The notes under the pieces: generated by a model | The model's database searches: none | What the model was told of the DNA's origin: nothing | What the model saw: only the letters and a program-made list of their open reading frames with translations | In this document: positions 1 through 10,723 of the stretch, piece by piece | Layout of the letters: every line of letters starts with the position of its first letter | How positions within the stretch are numbered: position 1 is the first letter of the stretch | Assembly (NCBI RefSeq): GCF_000477435.1 | Contig: NC_022576.1 | Coordinates: forward strand, 2,542,001-2,606,000 | From: Candidatus Symbiobacter mobilis CR | GTDB lineage: Bacteria; Pseudomonadota; Gammaproteobacteria; Burkholderiales; Burkholderiaceae_C | Length of the DNA stretch: 64,000 nucleotides | Direction: 5' to 3' | Made by a program: the position numbers and the translations under genes

Positions 1-1
1 A

Positions 2-1198
2 TTTCTGGCCCGCGTCAAAGACAAGGCATTGGGGCAGGAGGTGCTGGGTTCGCTCACTCCCGGTCAGGCGCTGGTGGGGGTGGTACACAAGGAACTGGCC
101 GCTGTGATGGGCGAGGGCGTAGCCGATCTCAACCTGGCCACCCAGCCCCCGGCGGTGATTCTGATGGCAGGGTTGCAAGGCTCGGGCAAGACGACGACCG
201 TGGCCAAGCTCGCACGGCATTTGCTCGAAAAACGGCGCAAGAAGGTGTTGACCGTCTCTGCCGACGTGTACCGCCCCGCCGCCATCGAACAGTTGCGCAC
301 CGTCACCGCCCAGGCCCAGGCTGAATGGTTCCCCAGCACGCCGGAGCAACAGCCGATCGACATCGCCCGCGCCGCGCTGGAATACGCTCGCCGCAGCCTT
401 GCCGACGTACTGATCGTCGATACCGCCGGGCGCTTGGCCATCGACGAAGCGCTGATGCGCGAAATCGCTGCCCTGCACGCCGTATTGCAACCGGTGGAAA
501 CCCTGTTCGTCGTCGATGCGATGCAAGGGCAGGACGCCATCCACACTGCCAAGGCGTTCAGGGAAGCCCTGCCCTTGACGGGCATCGTGCTGACCAAGAC
601 CGACGGCGATTCGCGCGGGGGTGCGGCGCTTTCTGTACGCCACGTCACCGGCGCGCCGATCAAGTTCGCGGGAACCAGCGAGAAGATCGACGGGTTGGAA
701 GTCTTCGACGCAGAGCGCCACGCCGGGCGCGTTCTGGGAATGGGCGACATCGTTGCGCTCGTCGAGCAGGTGTCTTCGGGCATCGACGTCGCAGCCGCGC
801 AGAAATTGGTCACCAAGGTCAAGGGGGGCGGGCAGTTCGACCTCAACGACTTTCTGGAACAACTCTTGCAGATGCAAAAGATGGGCGGCCTATCCAGCCT
901 GATGGACAAGCTGCCCACTGCATTGGCGCAGAAAGTGGAAGGCGCCAACATGGCGCACGTGGAGAAGGGCGTGCGCCGCAAGATCGGCATCATCCATAGC
1001 ATGACGCCGAAGGAGCGCAGCCAGCCCGAGCTGATCAAGGCCCACCGCAAGCGGCGCATCGCCGCAGGGGCTGGCGTGCAGGTGCATGAGGTCAACCGCA
1101 TGCTCAAGGAATTTGAGCAAGTGCAGACCATGATGAAGAAGATGAAGGGCGTGGGAATGGCCCAGTGGATGCGCAGCCTGGGGAATATGCGACGGTGA
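2..1198 (+). CDS. ffh: Signal recognition particle GTPase Ffh, 5' truncated by the window
   Basis: Ffh binds 4.5S RNA and signal peptides and delivers ribosomes to the FtsY receptor at the inner membrane. The frame is already open at base 2, reading FLARVKDKALGQEV before the first in-frame TTG at 29, so the start and most of the N domain lie outside the window. Visible are the G1 loop GLQGSGKTTT, the DVYRPAA and DTAGR motifs, TKTDGDSRGG, and the methionine-rich M domain with the RNA-binding stretch RRIAAGAGVQVHEVNR near the end. The C-terminus MRSLGNMRR is typical. The GT41 gene follows about 110 bp downstream on the same strand. Identification is secure; only the start is missing. Confidence 0.97.
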   Translation, partial: FLARVKDKALGQEVLGSLTPGQALVGVVHKELAAVMGEGVADLNLATQPPAVILMAGLQGSGKTTTVAKLARHLLEKRRKKVLTVSADVYRPAAIEQLRTVTAQAQAEWFPSTPEQQPIDIARAALEYARRSLADVLIVDTAGRLAIDEALMREIAALHAVLQPVETLFVVDAMQGQDAIHTAKAFREALPLTGIVLTKTDGDSRGGAALSVRHVTGAPIKFAGTSEKIDGLEVFDAERHAGRVLGMGDIVALVEQVSSGIDVAAAQKLVTKVKGGGQFDLNDFLEQLLQMQKMGGLSSLMDKLPTALAQKVEGANMAHVEKGVRRKIGIIHSMTPKERSQPELIKAHRKRRIAAGAGVQVHEVNRMLKEFEQVQTMMKKMKGVGMAQWMRSLGNMRR

Positions 1199-1309
1199 GC
1201 GCAACGAAACCCTAGGGGCGCAGGGAGCGGCGAAGGCAACATCCCGATGTCCTGGTGTTCCGGTGCGCCTACACAAGCTCCACAACACTCGCCAGCATGG
1301 AGGCAGGTC

Positions 1310-3727
1310 ATGGCCAACAAGCAGGGTGGCAAGAAAAAACGCCCCCCACATTCGCAGCAACCCCGCAAATCTTCCCCCGCAGTAGGAGCAGGGCAAGGGC
1401 TGCTTTCCACCGTGTCGGCTGCCGACCTGGCTGCTTCCAACCTGTTGCTGCAACACGGTATCGCGGCACAGGAGCGCGGTGACATCGCCGCAGCGATCCG
1501 CCACTTTCAGGAAAGCCTGGCGCGCAATCCCCGCAACCCCTGGACGTTGTATTCGCTGGGAACGCTCGAAGTCTCCCGCGACCCCCAGGCTGCTTTCACT
1601 TGGTACGACCGCGCCGTGCGGGCCGCCCCGCAAGTCGCCAAGCTCTGGTATGCCCGCGCCAAGGCTCTTGTCAGGCTCCTGCGCCGGGAAGAAGCGAATG
1701 CCGACTTCGACCGCGCTCTGGCTCTCGATCCCCAGTACTTCGAGGCGCTCAACGACAGCGCCGCGCTACTGCTGGAATTGCACCGCCCCAAAGATGCGCT
1801 GGGGCGCTTTGCGCGCATCCTGGCGATGCGCGAAGACCCGGTGGCGCTCTCCAACGTCGCGGTGATCCACTCCGAATCGATCAACGACGACGACCTCGTC
1901 AAGGCCGTGCAATATCTGGAGCGGCTGGTCGCGATAGACCCTGACTACCGCAACGCCATCGGCAGGATGGCATACCAACGGCTGCACATCTGCGACTGGC
2001 GGGACTATGGCCCCCTCACCCGCCGCGTGCGTGAGGCGGTGCTGGCTGGCAAGCCCGCGTGCAGCCCATTCCCGATCATGGTGATGTCCGGCGAAGCGCG
2101 CGAGCACCAGATGTGCGCCCGCACGTATGCGGATTTCCTCTTTCCTCCGACCCCCGCGCCAATCTGGCGTGGGGAGCGCTACCAGCACGACCGCATCCGC
2201 ATTGCCTACGTGTCGCCGGACTTTGGCAATCACCCGGTAGGGCAGCTTATGGCCGGGGTGGTCGAACGGCATGATCGGTCCCGCTTCGAGGTCATCGCCA
2301 TCTCGATGTTCGACAACGACAAAAGCGAACGTCGCGCCCGGCTCGTCAAGGCTTTCGACCAATTCCACAACGTACAAAAGCTGGAAATGCGCGACATCGC
2401 GATGAAGATGCGCGAGCTGGAAGTGGACATCGCCGTAGACCTGGCGGGGTACACGCGGGGAACGGGGTCGCCCGCCTTGGCGCACCGGCCAGCGCCGGTG
2501 CAGGTGAACTTTCTGGGCTACCCGGGGACGATCGGCGTGCGGTTCCTCGACTACCTCATCGCCGACCGCCATGTCATTCCCCCGGAGCACCGCCAGTTTT
2601 ACGACGAAGAGGTGGTGTACCTGCCCGACGCCTACTTGCCCACCGATGGAAGCCTGGTCGTTGCCGACCGCACGCCCACCCGTGCGGAATGCGGCCTGCC
2701 GGAAGAAGGGTTCGTGTTTTGCTCGTTCAGCCACGACCACAAGATCGCCCCGCCGGTATTCGACGTATGGATGCGCTTGCTCCACCAAGTGCCCGGCAGC
2801 GTGCTATGGCTGATGACGAGGCTGGAAACCTGCGTCACCCACTTGCGCCGGGAAGCACAAGAACGCGGCATCGACCCCGACAGGCTGATTTTTGCCACGC
2901 GGGTTCCCGCGCTGGAAGACCATCTGGCGCGGTACCGGCAAGCGGGCATCTTTCTGGACACATCCCCCTATAACGCCCACACCACGACGGCTGACGCGCT
3001 GTACGTCGGCGTGCCAGTGCTGACTGTGATGGGCAATGCCTTCCCCTCGCGGGTGGCGGCCAGTTTGCTGCATGCCATCGGGCTGCCGCAGGCCGTTACC
3101 TACTCGCTGGAAGAGTACGAGGCCCTGGCGCTGCAATTGGCGCGTGACCCCGTACTGCTTGCCCAGTGGAAGGCAACGCTGGAGGCCAACCGGCGCACGC
3201 ACCCCCTCTTCGACACTACGCGCTACTGCCGCAATCTCGAAGCCTTGTTCGAGGACCTGCATGACCGCCGTCGCGCCCAGCCTGTATCTGCAGCCAGCGA
3301 GGAACATCTGCTGCTACAGCAATCGGTAACGTTGCGGGACACAGGCCGCATTGAAGAAGCGCGTGCCCTCATCGCCCAATGCCTGCAACGCAACTCCGGC
3401 AGCCCACTGGCGCTGTACGCCATGGCTACCTTGCTGCTGCAATACGGGAACCAGGACGCCGCGCTGGAATTTCTGACCCAGGCCGTCGCTCGCAGCAAGC
3501 CCCCTTACGCCCCCTTGTGGTTTGCCCACGGCTTTGCCTTGGCGCAACGCGGCCGCAAAGAAGAAGCCTTGCAAAGCTACGAGCAGGTGCTTGCCCTCGA
3601 ACCCCGCAATACGTCGGCCCTCAAAAACAGTTGCATCCTGCTGCGCGACCTGGGCCGCACTGCCGAAGCGCAAGAGCGGTATCGCATCTGGGCTGCGCTG
3701 GAGGAGGTGCGGCAGGGACGGGGGTAG
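1310..3727 (+). CDS. GT41/SPINDLY-type O-linked N-acetylglucosamine transferase with TPRs at both ends
   Basis: Predicted cytosolic glycosyltransferase of the OGT/SPINDLY family (CAZy GT41), which transfers a sugar from a nucleotide donor to Ser/Thr of proteins. The frame stays open upstream, but ATG 1310 follows GGAGG at 1299-1303 with 6-nt spacing and gives a basic N-terminus (MANKQGGKKKR), so I prefer it; 805 residues. Residues about 30-190 are TPR helices, 270-640 the two catalytic lobes (AYVSPDFGNHPVGQL, FLGYPGTIG, DLAGYTRGTGS, FLDTSPYNAHTTTADAL). About 655-800 is a second TPR block (EALQSYEQVLALEPRN), so the catalytic core is sandwiched by TPRs. No acceptor gene is obvious nearby; possible targets are flagellin or surface proteins, as in other bacteria, but this is inference. 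Confidence 0.88.
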   Translation: MANKQGGKKKRPPHSQQPRKSSPAVGAGQGLLSTVSAADLAASNLLLQHGIAAQERGDIAAAIRHFQESLARNPRNPWTLYSLGTLEVSRDPQAAFTWYDRAVRAAPQVAKLWYARAKALVRLLRREEANADFDRALALDPQYFEALNDSAALLLELHRPKDALGRFARILAMREDPVALSNVAVIHSESINDDDLVKAVQYLERLVAIDPDYRNAIGRMAYQRLHICDWRDYGPLTRRVREAVLAGKPACSPFPIMVMSGEAREHQMCARTYADFLFPPTPAPIWRGERYQHDRIRIAYVSPDFGNHPVGQLMAGVVERHDRSRFEVIAISMFDNDKSERRARLVKAFDQFHNVQKLEMRDIAMKMRELEVDIAVDLAGYTRGTGSPALAHRPAPVQVNFLGYPGTIGVRFLDYLIADRHVIPPEHRQFYDEEVVYLPDAYLPTDGSLVVADRTPTRAECGLPEEGFVFCSFSHDHKIAPPVFDVWMRLLHQVPGSVLWLMTRLETCVTHLRREAQERGIDPDRLIFATRVPALEDHLARYRQAGIFLDTSPYNAHTTTADALYVGVPVLTVMGNAFPSRVAASLLHAIGLPQAVTYSLEEYEALALQLARDPVLLAQWKATLEANRRTHPLFDTTRYCRNLEALFEDLHDRRRAQPVSAASEEHLLLQQSVTLRDTGRIEEARALIAQCLQRNSGSPLALYAMATLLLQYGNQDAALEFLTQAVARSKPPYAPLWFAHGFALAQRGRKEEALQSYEQVLALEPRNTSALKNSCILLRDLGRTAEAQERYRIWAALEEVRQGRG

Positions 3728-3745
3728 GCAACCTGTGAGAACAAT

Positions 3746-3790
3746 TGCCATGACTTTGCGCAGACGCCCTGCATCGTGAAAGTCAGGGCA
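3746..3790 (+). repeat. 45-bp REP-like palindrome, copy 1
   Basis: Imperfect palindrome with arms TGCCATGACTTT and AAAGTCAGGGCA, 45 bp end to end. It lies between the GT41 gene and arsC. A second copy of the same length lies in opposite orientation at 17015-17059, and similarity continues into the adjacent CCTCAC...CCAGCC tract (3791-3815 here). It looks like a dispersed extragenic repeat; mRNA stabilisation or termination is possible but not shown. Confidence 0.7.
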
Positions 3791-3856
3791 GTTCCCCTCA
3801 CTCCCAGCCTCTCTTCCTTCCCATTCCTCTTCCTATACCTCTTCTTCCCAAGAACC

Positions 3857-4336
3857 ATGAACATTTTGTTTCTGTGTACCGGCAATTCCTGCCGTTCGAT
3901 CCTGGCCGAAGCCACCTTCAATCATCTCGCCCCCGCAGGCTGGAAGGCGATGAGCGCGGGCAGTCGCCCCACGGGCGCAGTGCATCCACGTTCCCTGGCA
4001 TTGCTGGAGCGCGAAGGCATCGCCACTGCTGGATACGCCAGCAAGTCCTGGGACAACCTGCCCACCACGCCGGACTTGGTCATCACCGTCTGCGCCAACG
4101 CTGCGGGGGAAACCTGCCCCGCCTACCTGGGACCTGTGCTGCGTGCGCATTGGGGCGTGGACGACCCAGCCCATGCGACAGGCACCGACGCGGAGATCGA
4201 TGCCGCGTTCTACCAGGCTTACCGCACGCTGCGCTCGCGCATCGAAGCCTTTCTTGCGTTGCCCTTGGCCGACTTGGCCGGTGATCGCCCCCGCTTTCAG
4301 GCGGAGCTGGATCGGATCGGGACCCTGGGCGGTTGA
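3857..4336 (+). CDS. arsC: Arsenate reductase of the low-molecular-weight PTP fold (thioredoxin-coupled type)
   Basis: Reduces arsenate to arsenite for export. The P-loop CX5R appears at residues 8-14 as CTGNSCR. The redox cysteines are in VCANAAGETCPAY and the Asp-Pro loop in WGVDDPAHATG, all as in the S. aureus-type ArsC rather than the glutaredoxin type. ATG 3857 starts exactly at the conserved MNILFLCTGNSCRS; the in-frame upstream extension is low-complexity and unlikely to be translated. 159 residues, slightly longer than the usual 130-145. The ACR3 exporter follows, so the two form an arsenic resistance pair. No arsR is visible between or immediately beside them, so regulation is unclear. 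Confidence 0.9.
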   Translation: MNILFLCTGNSCRSILAEATFNHLAPAGWKAMSAGSRPTGAVHPRSLALLEREGIATAGYASKSWDNLPTTPDLVITVCANAAGETCPAYLGPVLRAHWGVDDPAHATGTDAEIDAAFYQAYRTLRSRIEAFLALPLADLAGDRPRFQAELDRIGTLGG

Positions 4337-4410
4337 GTGGGCGCACGGCCTCACAGGGATTCGATGCACGGCAATGTTCCATTCGTCCATGTTCAGTGCG
4401 AGGAAAAACC

Positions 4411-5487
4411 ATGTCTGTCCTATGTGAAGGGGGCCATTCGCCCCAGCAAGGCGCGCCCATGGGGGTGTTTGAGCGGTATCTCACCCTGTGGGTATTGGGA
4501 TGCATCGTTGTGGGGATTGCCTTCGGCCAGGCTTTCCCGGAAGTGTTTCAGGCGATTGGGCGGGCCGAGGTGGCACGGGTCAACCTGCCCGTGGGGGTGC
4601 TGATTTGGGTGATGATCATCCCGATGTTGGCGAAGGTGGACTTCGGTGCGCTGCACCAGGTGCGTCAGCATCTGCGGGGGATGGGCGTCACGCTCTTCGT
4701 CAATTGGCTGGTCAAGCCGTTTTCGATGGCGTTTTTGGCCTGGTTGTTCTTGCGCCAGTGGTTCGCGCCATGGCTGCCTGCGCAGGAGGTAGACAGCTAC
4801 ATCGCCGGGCTGATCCTGCTTGCCGCAGCGCCGTGTACGGCGATGGTGTTTGTCTGGAGTCGGCTGACGAACGGAGATCCGCTCTTCACGCTGACCCAGG
4901 TTGCTCTCAACGACAGCATCATGGTCATCGCTTTTGCGCCGCTCGTTGCGGGGCTGCTAGGCGTGGCTGCAATCACCGTCCCGTGGGACACGCTGCTTGT
5001 TTCCGTGCTGCTGTACATCGTCGTTCCCGTCGTGCTGGCCCAAATTTGGCGCAAGGGGTTGCTGGCGCGGGGGGATGCCGTTTTCGATGCCGTCATGAAT
5101 CAGGTGGGGACGTTGTCGATGGTCGCGTTGCTGGCGACGCTGGTGCTGCTCTTCGCCTTTCAGGGGGATGCCATCGTTCGCCAGCCTCTGATCATCGCTT
5201 TGTTGGCTGCGCCGATCCTCGTGCAGGTGTTGAGCAACGCGGCGCTGGCGTATGGCCTGAACTACCTGGTGGGGGAGCGCCACTGCATCGCCGGGCCTTC
5301 TGCGCTGATCGGCGCATCGAACTTTTTCGAGCTGGCCGTCGCCACGGCCATCAGCCTCTTTGGCTTTGCTTCCGGCGCGGCGCTGGCCACGGTCGTCGGC
5401 GTGCTCATTGAGGTACCGGTCATGCTCCTCGTCGTGCGCGTGGTCAATGGCACCAAGGGATGGTATGAGCGCGGCGTGGCGGAATAG
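4411..5487 (+). CDS. acr3: ACR3-family arsenite efflux permease
   Basis: Inner-membrane carrier exporting arsenite, partner of the arsenate reductase just upstream. ATG 4411 has GAGGAAA 5-10 bp before it and gives 358 residues with about ten hydrophobic segments. ATG 4459 (MGVFERYLTLWVLGC) is the alternative, closer to the usual N-terminus. The conserved transport cysteine is in AAAPCTAMVFVWSRLTNGDP and the conserved glutamate in GASNFFELAVATA; both are characteristic of ACR3 and absent from ArsB. It lies about 75 bp after the arsC stop on the same strand, probably one transcript. Confidence 0.92.
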   Translation: MSVLCEGGHSPQQGAPMGVFERYLTLWVLGCIVVGIAFGQAFPEVFQAIGRAEVARVNLPVGVLIWVMIIPMLAKVDFGALHQVRQHLRGMGVTLFVNWLVKPFSMAFLAWLFLRQWFAPWLPAQEVDSYIAGLILLAAAPCTAMVFVWSRLTNGDPLFTLTQVALNDSIMVIAFAPLVAGLLGVAAITVPWDTLLVSVLLYIVVPVVLAQIWRKGLLARGDAVFDAVMNQVGTLSMVALLATLVLLFAFQGDAIVRQPLIIALLAAPILVQVLSNAALAYGLNYLVGERHCIAGPSALIGASNFFELAVATAISLFGFASGAALATVVGVLIEVPVMLLVVRVVNGTKGWYERGVAE

Positions 5488-5585
5488 CACTCCAGCACAC
5501 GAATAGGACCCGTAGTCGTTCCTACAACGCGAAGGGAAGCTTGGAGCCTTGGTCGATGTTTGCGCCAAGCACGCTGACACCCTGC

Positions 5586-6431
5586 CTATGAACGGAAGAT
5601 GACGGTCTTGTGCCCGTTGCGTAGCACGCGGTGTTCGCAGTGCCAGCGCACGGCGCGGGCCAGGACGTGGCTTTCGGTGTCGCGGCCCAGGCTGGTGAGG
5701 TCGGCTACGGTGTGGCTGTGGTCGACGCGGACGACATCCTGCTCGATGATGGGGCCTTCATCCAGATCCGCAGTGACGTAGTGCGCGGTCGCGCCGATGA
5801 GCTTGACTCCCCGGTCGTGCGCCTGGTGGTAGGGCTTGGCGCCCTTGAAGCTCGGTAAAAACGAGTGGTGGATGTTGATGGCCCTGCCACAGAGTTGCTG
5901 GCAGAAGTCATTGCTGAGGATCTGCATGTAGCGCGCCAGCACCACCAGTTCCGCACGCTGGGCGCGTAGCACGTCGAGTTGCCGGGCTTCGGCTTCGGGC
6001 TTGTTCCCCGCCAAGACGGGGATGTGGTGAAAGGGCACTCCGTAGCTGGCTGCCAGCGCCTCGAATTCCCGGTGGTTCGAGACGATTGCGCGCACATCGA
6101 TGGGGAGCTGCGCGGTCTTCCAGCGAAAGAGCAGGTCATTGAGGCAGTGCCCTTCCTTGCTGACGAAGAGCACCGTGCGCGTGGGTTGCGCGGGGTCATG
6201 CAATGCCCATTGCATCTGGAAGGGAAGGGCGAAAGCATCAAGCTGTGCTTGCAGTGCCTCGAACCCGATTCCTTCGCACGAGAACTGCACGCGCATGAAA
6301 AACAACCCGGTGTTGGGGTCGTTGTACTGCGCGGCTTCTTCGATATTTCCGCCGCGTTCCAGCAGAAAACCGGACACTGCATGGACCAATCCCCGCCGAT
6401 CGTGGCAAGAAAGGGTCAATACGTACAGCAT
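5586..6431 (-). CDS. purU: Formyltetrahydrofolate deformylase PurU
   Basis: Hydrolyses 10-formyl-THF to formate and THF, balancing one-carbon units. An N-terminal ACT domain (residues 1-85, LTLSCHDRRGLVHAVSG) is followed by a formyltransferase-like hydrolase domain with VLARYMQILS, INIHHSFLPSFKGA and the Asp-bearing IGATAHYVTADLDEGPIIEQD. 281 residues, normal for the family. ATG 6431 (MLYVLTLSC) is chosen because the longer reading runs back into the end of purL. It lies 31 bp downstream of purL on the same strand, so co-transcription of two folate/purine genes is likely. Confidence 0.93.
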   Translation of the reverse strand: MLYVLTLSCHDRRGLVHAVSGFLLERGGNIEEAAQYNDPNTGLFFMRVQFSCEGIGFEALQAQLDAFALPFQMQWALHDPAQPTRTVLFVSKEGHCLNDLLFRWKTAQLPIDVRAIVSNHREFEALAASYGVPFHHIPVLAGNKPEAEARQLDVLRAQRAELVVLARYMQILSNDFCQQLCGRAINIHHSFLPSFKGAKPYHQAHDRGVKLIGATAHYVTADLDEGPIIEQDVVRVDHSHTVADLTSLGRDTESHVLARAVRWHCEHRVLRNGHKTVIFRS

Positions 6432-6462
6432 GGGTACCGTGCGCAAGGCAGCTAGGTTCGGT

Positions 6463-9400
6463 TCAACCCAACCACGCACGGGCATTGCGCCAGAGCTGCA
6501 TCCAGGGGGTGAAGCCGGAGAGATCGAGATCCGTCCAGCTCAGTTGCAGGGCGCGGAAAGCACGCTCGGGGTGCGGCATCATGACTGTGAAGCGCCCGTC
6601 GGGGGTGGTCACGCCCGTCAGCCCGCCGGGACTGCCGTTGGGGTTGAAGGGGTAGGCTTCGGTGGGCGCGCCGTAGTGGTCCGTGTAGCGCAGTGCACCA
6701 AGCACCTTCTCAGGGTTGCCCGCACGGCCAAAGTCGGCGTAGCCTTCGCCGTGCGCGACTGGGATCGGCATGCGCGTGCCTGCCATTCCCGTGAAGAAGA
6801 TCGAGGGGGAGGGCAACACTTCGACCATGCACAGGCGCGACTCGAAGCGCTCGCTGATGTTTGTCGTGAAGCGGGGCCAATCTTGGGCGCCGGGGATGAT
6901 CGTGCTCAGCTCGGCGAACATCTGGCAGCCGTTGCACACCCCAAGCCCGAAGGTATCGCTGCGCGCAAAAAACGCGGAAAAGAGGTCGAACAGGTTTTTG
7001 TGGAATGTGATCGACCTGGCCCAACCGACTCCGGCGCCGAGGGTGTCACCGTAGCTGAACCCGCCGCAGGCAACGAGGCCTTGGAAGTCGGAGAGCTTGC
7101 AGCGTGCGGCGAGCAAGTCGCTCATGTGGACGTCGAACGCATCGAACCCGGCTTCGGTGAAAGCGTAGGCCATCTCGATGTGCGAGTTGACGCCCTGCTC
7201 GCGCAGCACAGCCACTTTGGGGCGCGCCAGCGCTACGGTGGGAGCCGCGATGTGGGTTGTTGCGGGAGCGGTGGTGGGAGCTGTACTAGAAGCTGCAATC
7301 GGAGCTGCTGTTTCCGCCAAGACGATATGCGTGTGCAGACCGGGGTCGGCCATCTTGCCCACGCTGGCGTGTTCGGCATCGGCGCAGGCGGGGTTGTCGC
7401 GCAGGCGGCATATCTTCCAGCTCGTCGTATCCCAAAGCTGCTGGAGTTCCTGGAGCTTGGCGCTGAACAGGAGCTTGGCGTCCCGCCAGACTTGAATTTC
7501 GCCGACCCCCGTGGGCACCCCCGTGTTGGCGGGTCGGGTCTTGCCGATGTGGTGGCTGTGCAATCCAAAGCCATACAGGCGCAAGGTTTGCATCACCGCG
7601 CTGCGATCCGAGGTGCGCACTTGCAGCACCACGCCCAATTCCTCGTTGAACAGGGCGCGCAGAATGGCTTCGTCTCGCCCGCAATCCATCGGCACGATGG
7701 GGATGGGGTCGGTGCGAGGCTCGGAACCCGCGTCAGGGACGAGGGTATCGATGTGGATGGCCACGCCCACGTGACCAGCGAAGGCCATTTCGCAACAGCA
7801 GGCGAAGAGGCCGCCGTCGCTGCGATCGTGGTAGGCCAGGATTTGCCCTTTGGCGCGCAGGGCGTTGATGCACTTGACGAGGTTGACGAGGTCGCGAGGG
7901 TGATCGACATTCGGCGTGGCGTTGCCGAGCTGCCCGAGGGTTTGTGCCAGCACGCTCCCGCCCATGCGGTTTTGGCCTCGTCCCAGATCGACGAGGATCA
8001 GCGAGGTGTCGTCCGTGGCCTTGAGCTGCGGGGTGAGGGTGCCGCGCACGTCGCTGAGCGTGGCGAATGCCGTCACGACCAGCGAGACGGGGGAAACAAC
8101 CTTTTTGGGAATGCCCGGGCCACCTAGCGTGACATCCGGCTCGACCCATTGGGTGCGCATCGACAGGGAATCCTTGCCGACGGGGATCGAGATGCCCAGC
8201 ACGGGGCACAACTCCAGCGCCACGGCTTTGACGGTTTCGAAGAGGGCGGCGTCTTCGCCAAGCTCGCCGCAGGCGGCCATCCAGTTGGCGGAGAGTTTGA
8301 CCCTGTCGAGGTGGATCGGAGCGGCCAGCAGGTTCGTGATGGCCTCGCCCAGCGCCATGCGCCCGGAAGCGGGGGCATCGACTGTGGCCAGCGGGGACCG
8401 TTCGCCCAGCGCCATGGCCTCGCCGGAAAACCCGGCAAAGTCCGCCAAGGTCACGGCACAGTCTGCTACCGGCACTTGCCAAGGGCCGACCATGGGGTCG
8501 CGGTGGCTCAACCCGCCAACGGTACGGTCGGTAATCGTCACCAAAAAGCGTTTGCAACCTACCGTGGGGTGGGCCAATACATCGTGAACCGCCTGCTGCA
8601 AGCTCACCCCGGCAAGACTGACCGGAGGAAAGATGCGGACGATGGTATTGATATCGCGATGCATCTTGGGCGGCTTGCCCAGCAGCACGCTCAAAGGCAG
8701 GTGTACGTAGTCGATGCCTGCGTTGTGATCCCCTTCGGTCGAGACGATCAGGTTTTTTTCATCGCTGGCTACCCCGACGACTGCAAAAGGGCAGCGCTCG
8801 CGCTCGCACAGCGCTCGGAAGAAATGCAGCGATTTGGGCGCAATGGCCAGCACGTAGCGCTCCTGGCTTTCGTTGCACCAGATCTCCATCGGGGACATCC
8901 CCGTTTCTTCGAGCGGTATGGCGCCGAGGTCGAAGCGTGCGCCGCGCCCGGCTTCGTTACACAGCTCGGGCAAGGCATTACTCAGCCCTCCGGCGCCTAC
9001 GTCGTGGATCGACAAGATTGGGCTGCCATCCTTGCCGAGTTGCCAGCACTGATTGATGACTTCCTGCGCACGCCGCTGCATTTCGGGGTTGCCGCGTTGG
9101 ACGGAATCGAAATCCAGGTGCGCGGCGTTGCTGCCCGCAGTCAGCGAACTGGCGGCGCCGCCGCCGAGGCCAATACGCATCGCAGGCCCGCCGAGTACGA
9201 CGAGCAGACTGCCTGACGGGAAAGGCACCTTGTGCTTCTGGCTGGCATCAATCGAACCGATCCCCCCGGCGAGCATGATCGGCTTGTGGTAGCCGCGCTG
9301 CTCGAAGTACATCCCCCCATCGCCCAAGGCATCGGACAAGCGGAAGTGGATGCCCTGTTCGTATTCCCGAAAGTACCCCAGTAGGTTGGGACGGCCGAAT

Positions 9401-10575
9401 TCGTTGCCGAAGGCGGCAGCGCCGAGTGGCCCGTCGAGCATGATCTGCAAGGGGCTGGCCAAGTGCGCGGGCTTGCCGAATTCGCCGTCGGAACCATCCC
9501 ATTGGATTTTGGAGACGGTGAACCCGCACAGCCCTGCCTTGGATTTGGCGCCGCGCCCCGTGGCGCCTTCGTCGCGAATCTCGCCGCCTACCCCGGTTGC
9601 CGCGCCCGCGAAGGGGGAGACGGCAGTAGGGTGGTTGTGCGTCTCCACTTTCATCAGGACGTGCTGGATTTCCCTGCGCTTTTGGTAGCTCGCCACCCCA
9701 ACCTTGTTGACGTTGCTCTGCGCCGTGCGTGCGACGAGGCGTTCCACCTGGCTGCCGACCATGACGGCGGCGTTGTCCGAGTACGCCACCAGCATGTGTT
9801 GCGGGTTGATCTGGTGCGTGTGGCGGATCATGTCGAAGAGGCTGTGCGGCTGCGTAGCCCCGTCGATCGTGAACAGTGCATTGAAGATCTTGTGACGGCA
9901 GTGTTCGCTATTGGCCTGCGCGAACATCATCAGCTCGACGTCCGTGGGGTTGCGCTGCATGTGGGTGAACGCCATCAGCAGGTATTCGATCTCGTCGGCA
10001 GACAGGGCCAAGCCAAGCCGGGTGTTGGCCGCAACCAGTGCGGCCCGGCCCTCCTTGAGGATGTCGATGTGTTCGACGGCGCGTGGTGGTAGCTCCTGGA
10101 ACAGGGCATGGAGCTCGTCTTGCGCGAGCAGGACGCTTTCGGTCATCCGGTCGTGCAACAGTTCTGCGATTTGCAGCAGCACTGCGCGGATCGGTACGTT
10201 GGCGCCCTGGCGCAGCAGCAGGCGGTATTGCACCACCCGTTCGATGCGATGGACGTTCAATCCGCAGTTGCGCGCAATGTCGGTCGCTTTGGAAGACCAG
10301 GGGGAAATGGTGCCGATTCTGGGCGCGATGGTGACCATGCACGCATCGGCTGGGCCGCCGGAAGGCCCGGCATAGGGAGTGCCGGAATCCAGCAAGGCAG
10401 AAAGGCGCTCCTGCAAGGCTGCGGGCAGGTCCCCGTGCGTGGCGACGAGGTGAACGTAGCGCCCGGCGATTTTCTCGACGTCTGCACAAATGGCGCGAAT
10501 TCCGGGCAAAAGCCGCTGCACCCGAAAGGCGCTGAGGGCGCTGCCCCCCTCGAAAAAAGTAATGTGCACAGTCAC
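6463..10575 (-). CDS. purL: Phosphoribosylformylglycinamidine synthase, large single-chain type
   Basis: Fourth step of purine synthesis: FGAR plus glutamine plus ATP to FGAM. 1370 residues, the long proteobacterial form with N-terminal, two AIRS-type and glutaminase domains. The ATP/Mg site [20 protein letters not shown], the AIRS motif [13 protein letters not shown], and the glutaminase Cys in [12 protein letters not shown] with His/Glu in MPHPERAFR are all seen. Between the synthase and glutaminase domains (about residues 1080-1115) there is an Ala/Thr/Pro-rich linker longer than usual ([17 protein letters not shown]...). ATG at 10575 reads [11 protein letters not shown], matching the usual N-terminus. 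purU follows in the same direction. Confidence 0.97.
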   Translation of the reverse strand: MTVHITFFEGGSALSAFRVQRLLPGIRAICADVEKIAGRYVHLVATHGDLPAALQERLSALLDSGTPYAGPSGGPADACMVTIAPRIGTISPWSSKATDIARNCGLNVHRIERVVQYRLLLRQGANVPIRAVLLQIAELLHDRMTESVLLAQDELHALFQELPPRAVEHIDILKEGRAALVAANTRLGLALSADEIEYLLMAFTHMQRNPTDVELMMFAQANSEHCRHKIFNALFTIDGATQPHSLFDMIRHTHQINPQHMLVAYSDNAAVMVGSQVERLVARTAQSNVNKVGVASYQKRREIQHVLMKVETHNHPTAVSPFAGAATGVGGEIRDEGATGRGAKSKAGLCGFTVSKIQWDGSDGEFGKPAHLASPLQIMLDGPLGAAAFGNEFGRPNLLGYFREYEQGIHFRLSDALGDGGMYFEQRGYHKPIMLAGGIGSIDASQKHKVPFPSGSLLVVLGGPAMRIGLGGGAASSLTAGSNAAHLDFDSVQRGNPEMQRRAQEVINQCWQLGKDGSPILSIHDVGAGGLSNALPELCNEAGRGARFDLGAIPLEETGMSPMEIWCNESQERYVLAIAPKSLHFFRALCERERCPFAVVGVASDEKNLIVSTEGDHNAGIDYVHLPLSVLLGKPPKMHRDINTIVRIFPPVSLAGVSLQQAVHDVLAHPTVGCKRFLVTITDRTVGGLSHRDPMVGPWQVPVADCAVTLADFAGFSGEAMALGERSPLATVDAPASGRMALGEAITNLLAAPIHLDRVKLSANWMAACGELGEDAALFETVKAVALELCPVLGISIPVGKDSLSMRTQWVEPDVTLGGPGIPKKVVSPVSLVVTAFATLSDVRGTLTPQLKATDDTSLILVDLGRGQNRMGGSVLAQTLGQLGNATPNVDHPRDLVNLVKCINALRAKGQILAYHDRSDGGLFACCCEMAFAGHVGVAIHIDTLVPDAGSEPRTDPIPIVPMDCGRDEAILRALFNEELGVVLQVRTSDRSAVMQTLRLYGFGLHSHHIGKTRPANTGVPTGVGEIQVWRDAKLLFSAKLQELQQLWDTTSWKICRLRDNPACADAEHASVGKMADPGLHTHIVLAETAAPIAASSTAPTTAPATTHIAAPTVALARPKVAVLREQGVNSHIEMAYAFTEAGFDAFDVHMSDLLAARCKLSDFQGLVACGGFSYGDTLGAGVGWARSITFHKNLFDLFSAFFARSDTFGLGVCNGCQMFAELSTIIPGAQDWPRFTTNISERFESRLCMVEVLPSPSIFFTGMAGTRMPIPVAHGEGYADFGRAGNPEKVLGALRYTDHYGAPTEAYPFNPNGSPGGLTGVTTPDGRFTVMMPHPERAFRALQLSWTDLDLSGFTPWMQLWRNARAWLG

Positions 10576-10723
10576 AGTTCAGCCTGCCGGTTAGCGTGGG
10601 TAGCGAGGGGTGGAGCAAATAGCCCCAAACCAGCGTTGCAGGATGGGAACGAACCATTCTAGCAACGCCATTTTTCAGGAAATACGGCGCTTTTGCACCC
10701 TCCTTCGCACCCTTCTGCGCTCC

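Noticed and set aside
64..1485. Long minus-strand reading frame opposite ffh
   Set aside because: Shadow of a GC-rich gene with clear Ffh motifs on the plus strand; no recognisable domain on the minus strand.
6100..8127. 675-codon plus-strand reading frame opposite purU/purL
   Set aside because: Antisense to conserved PurL and PurU coding; composition is low-complexity and no family motif is present.
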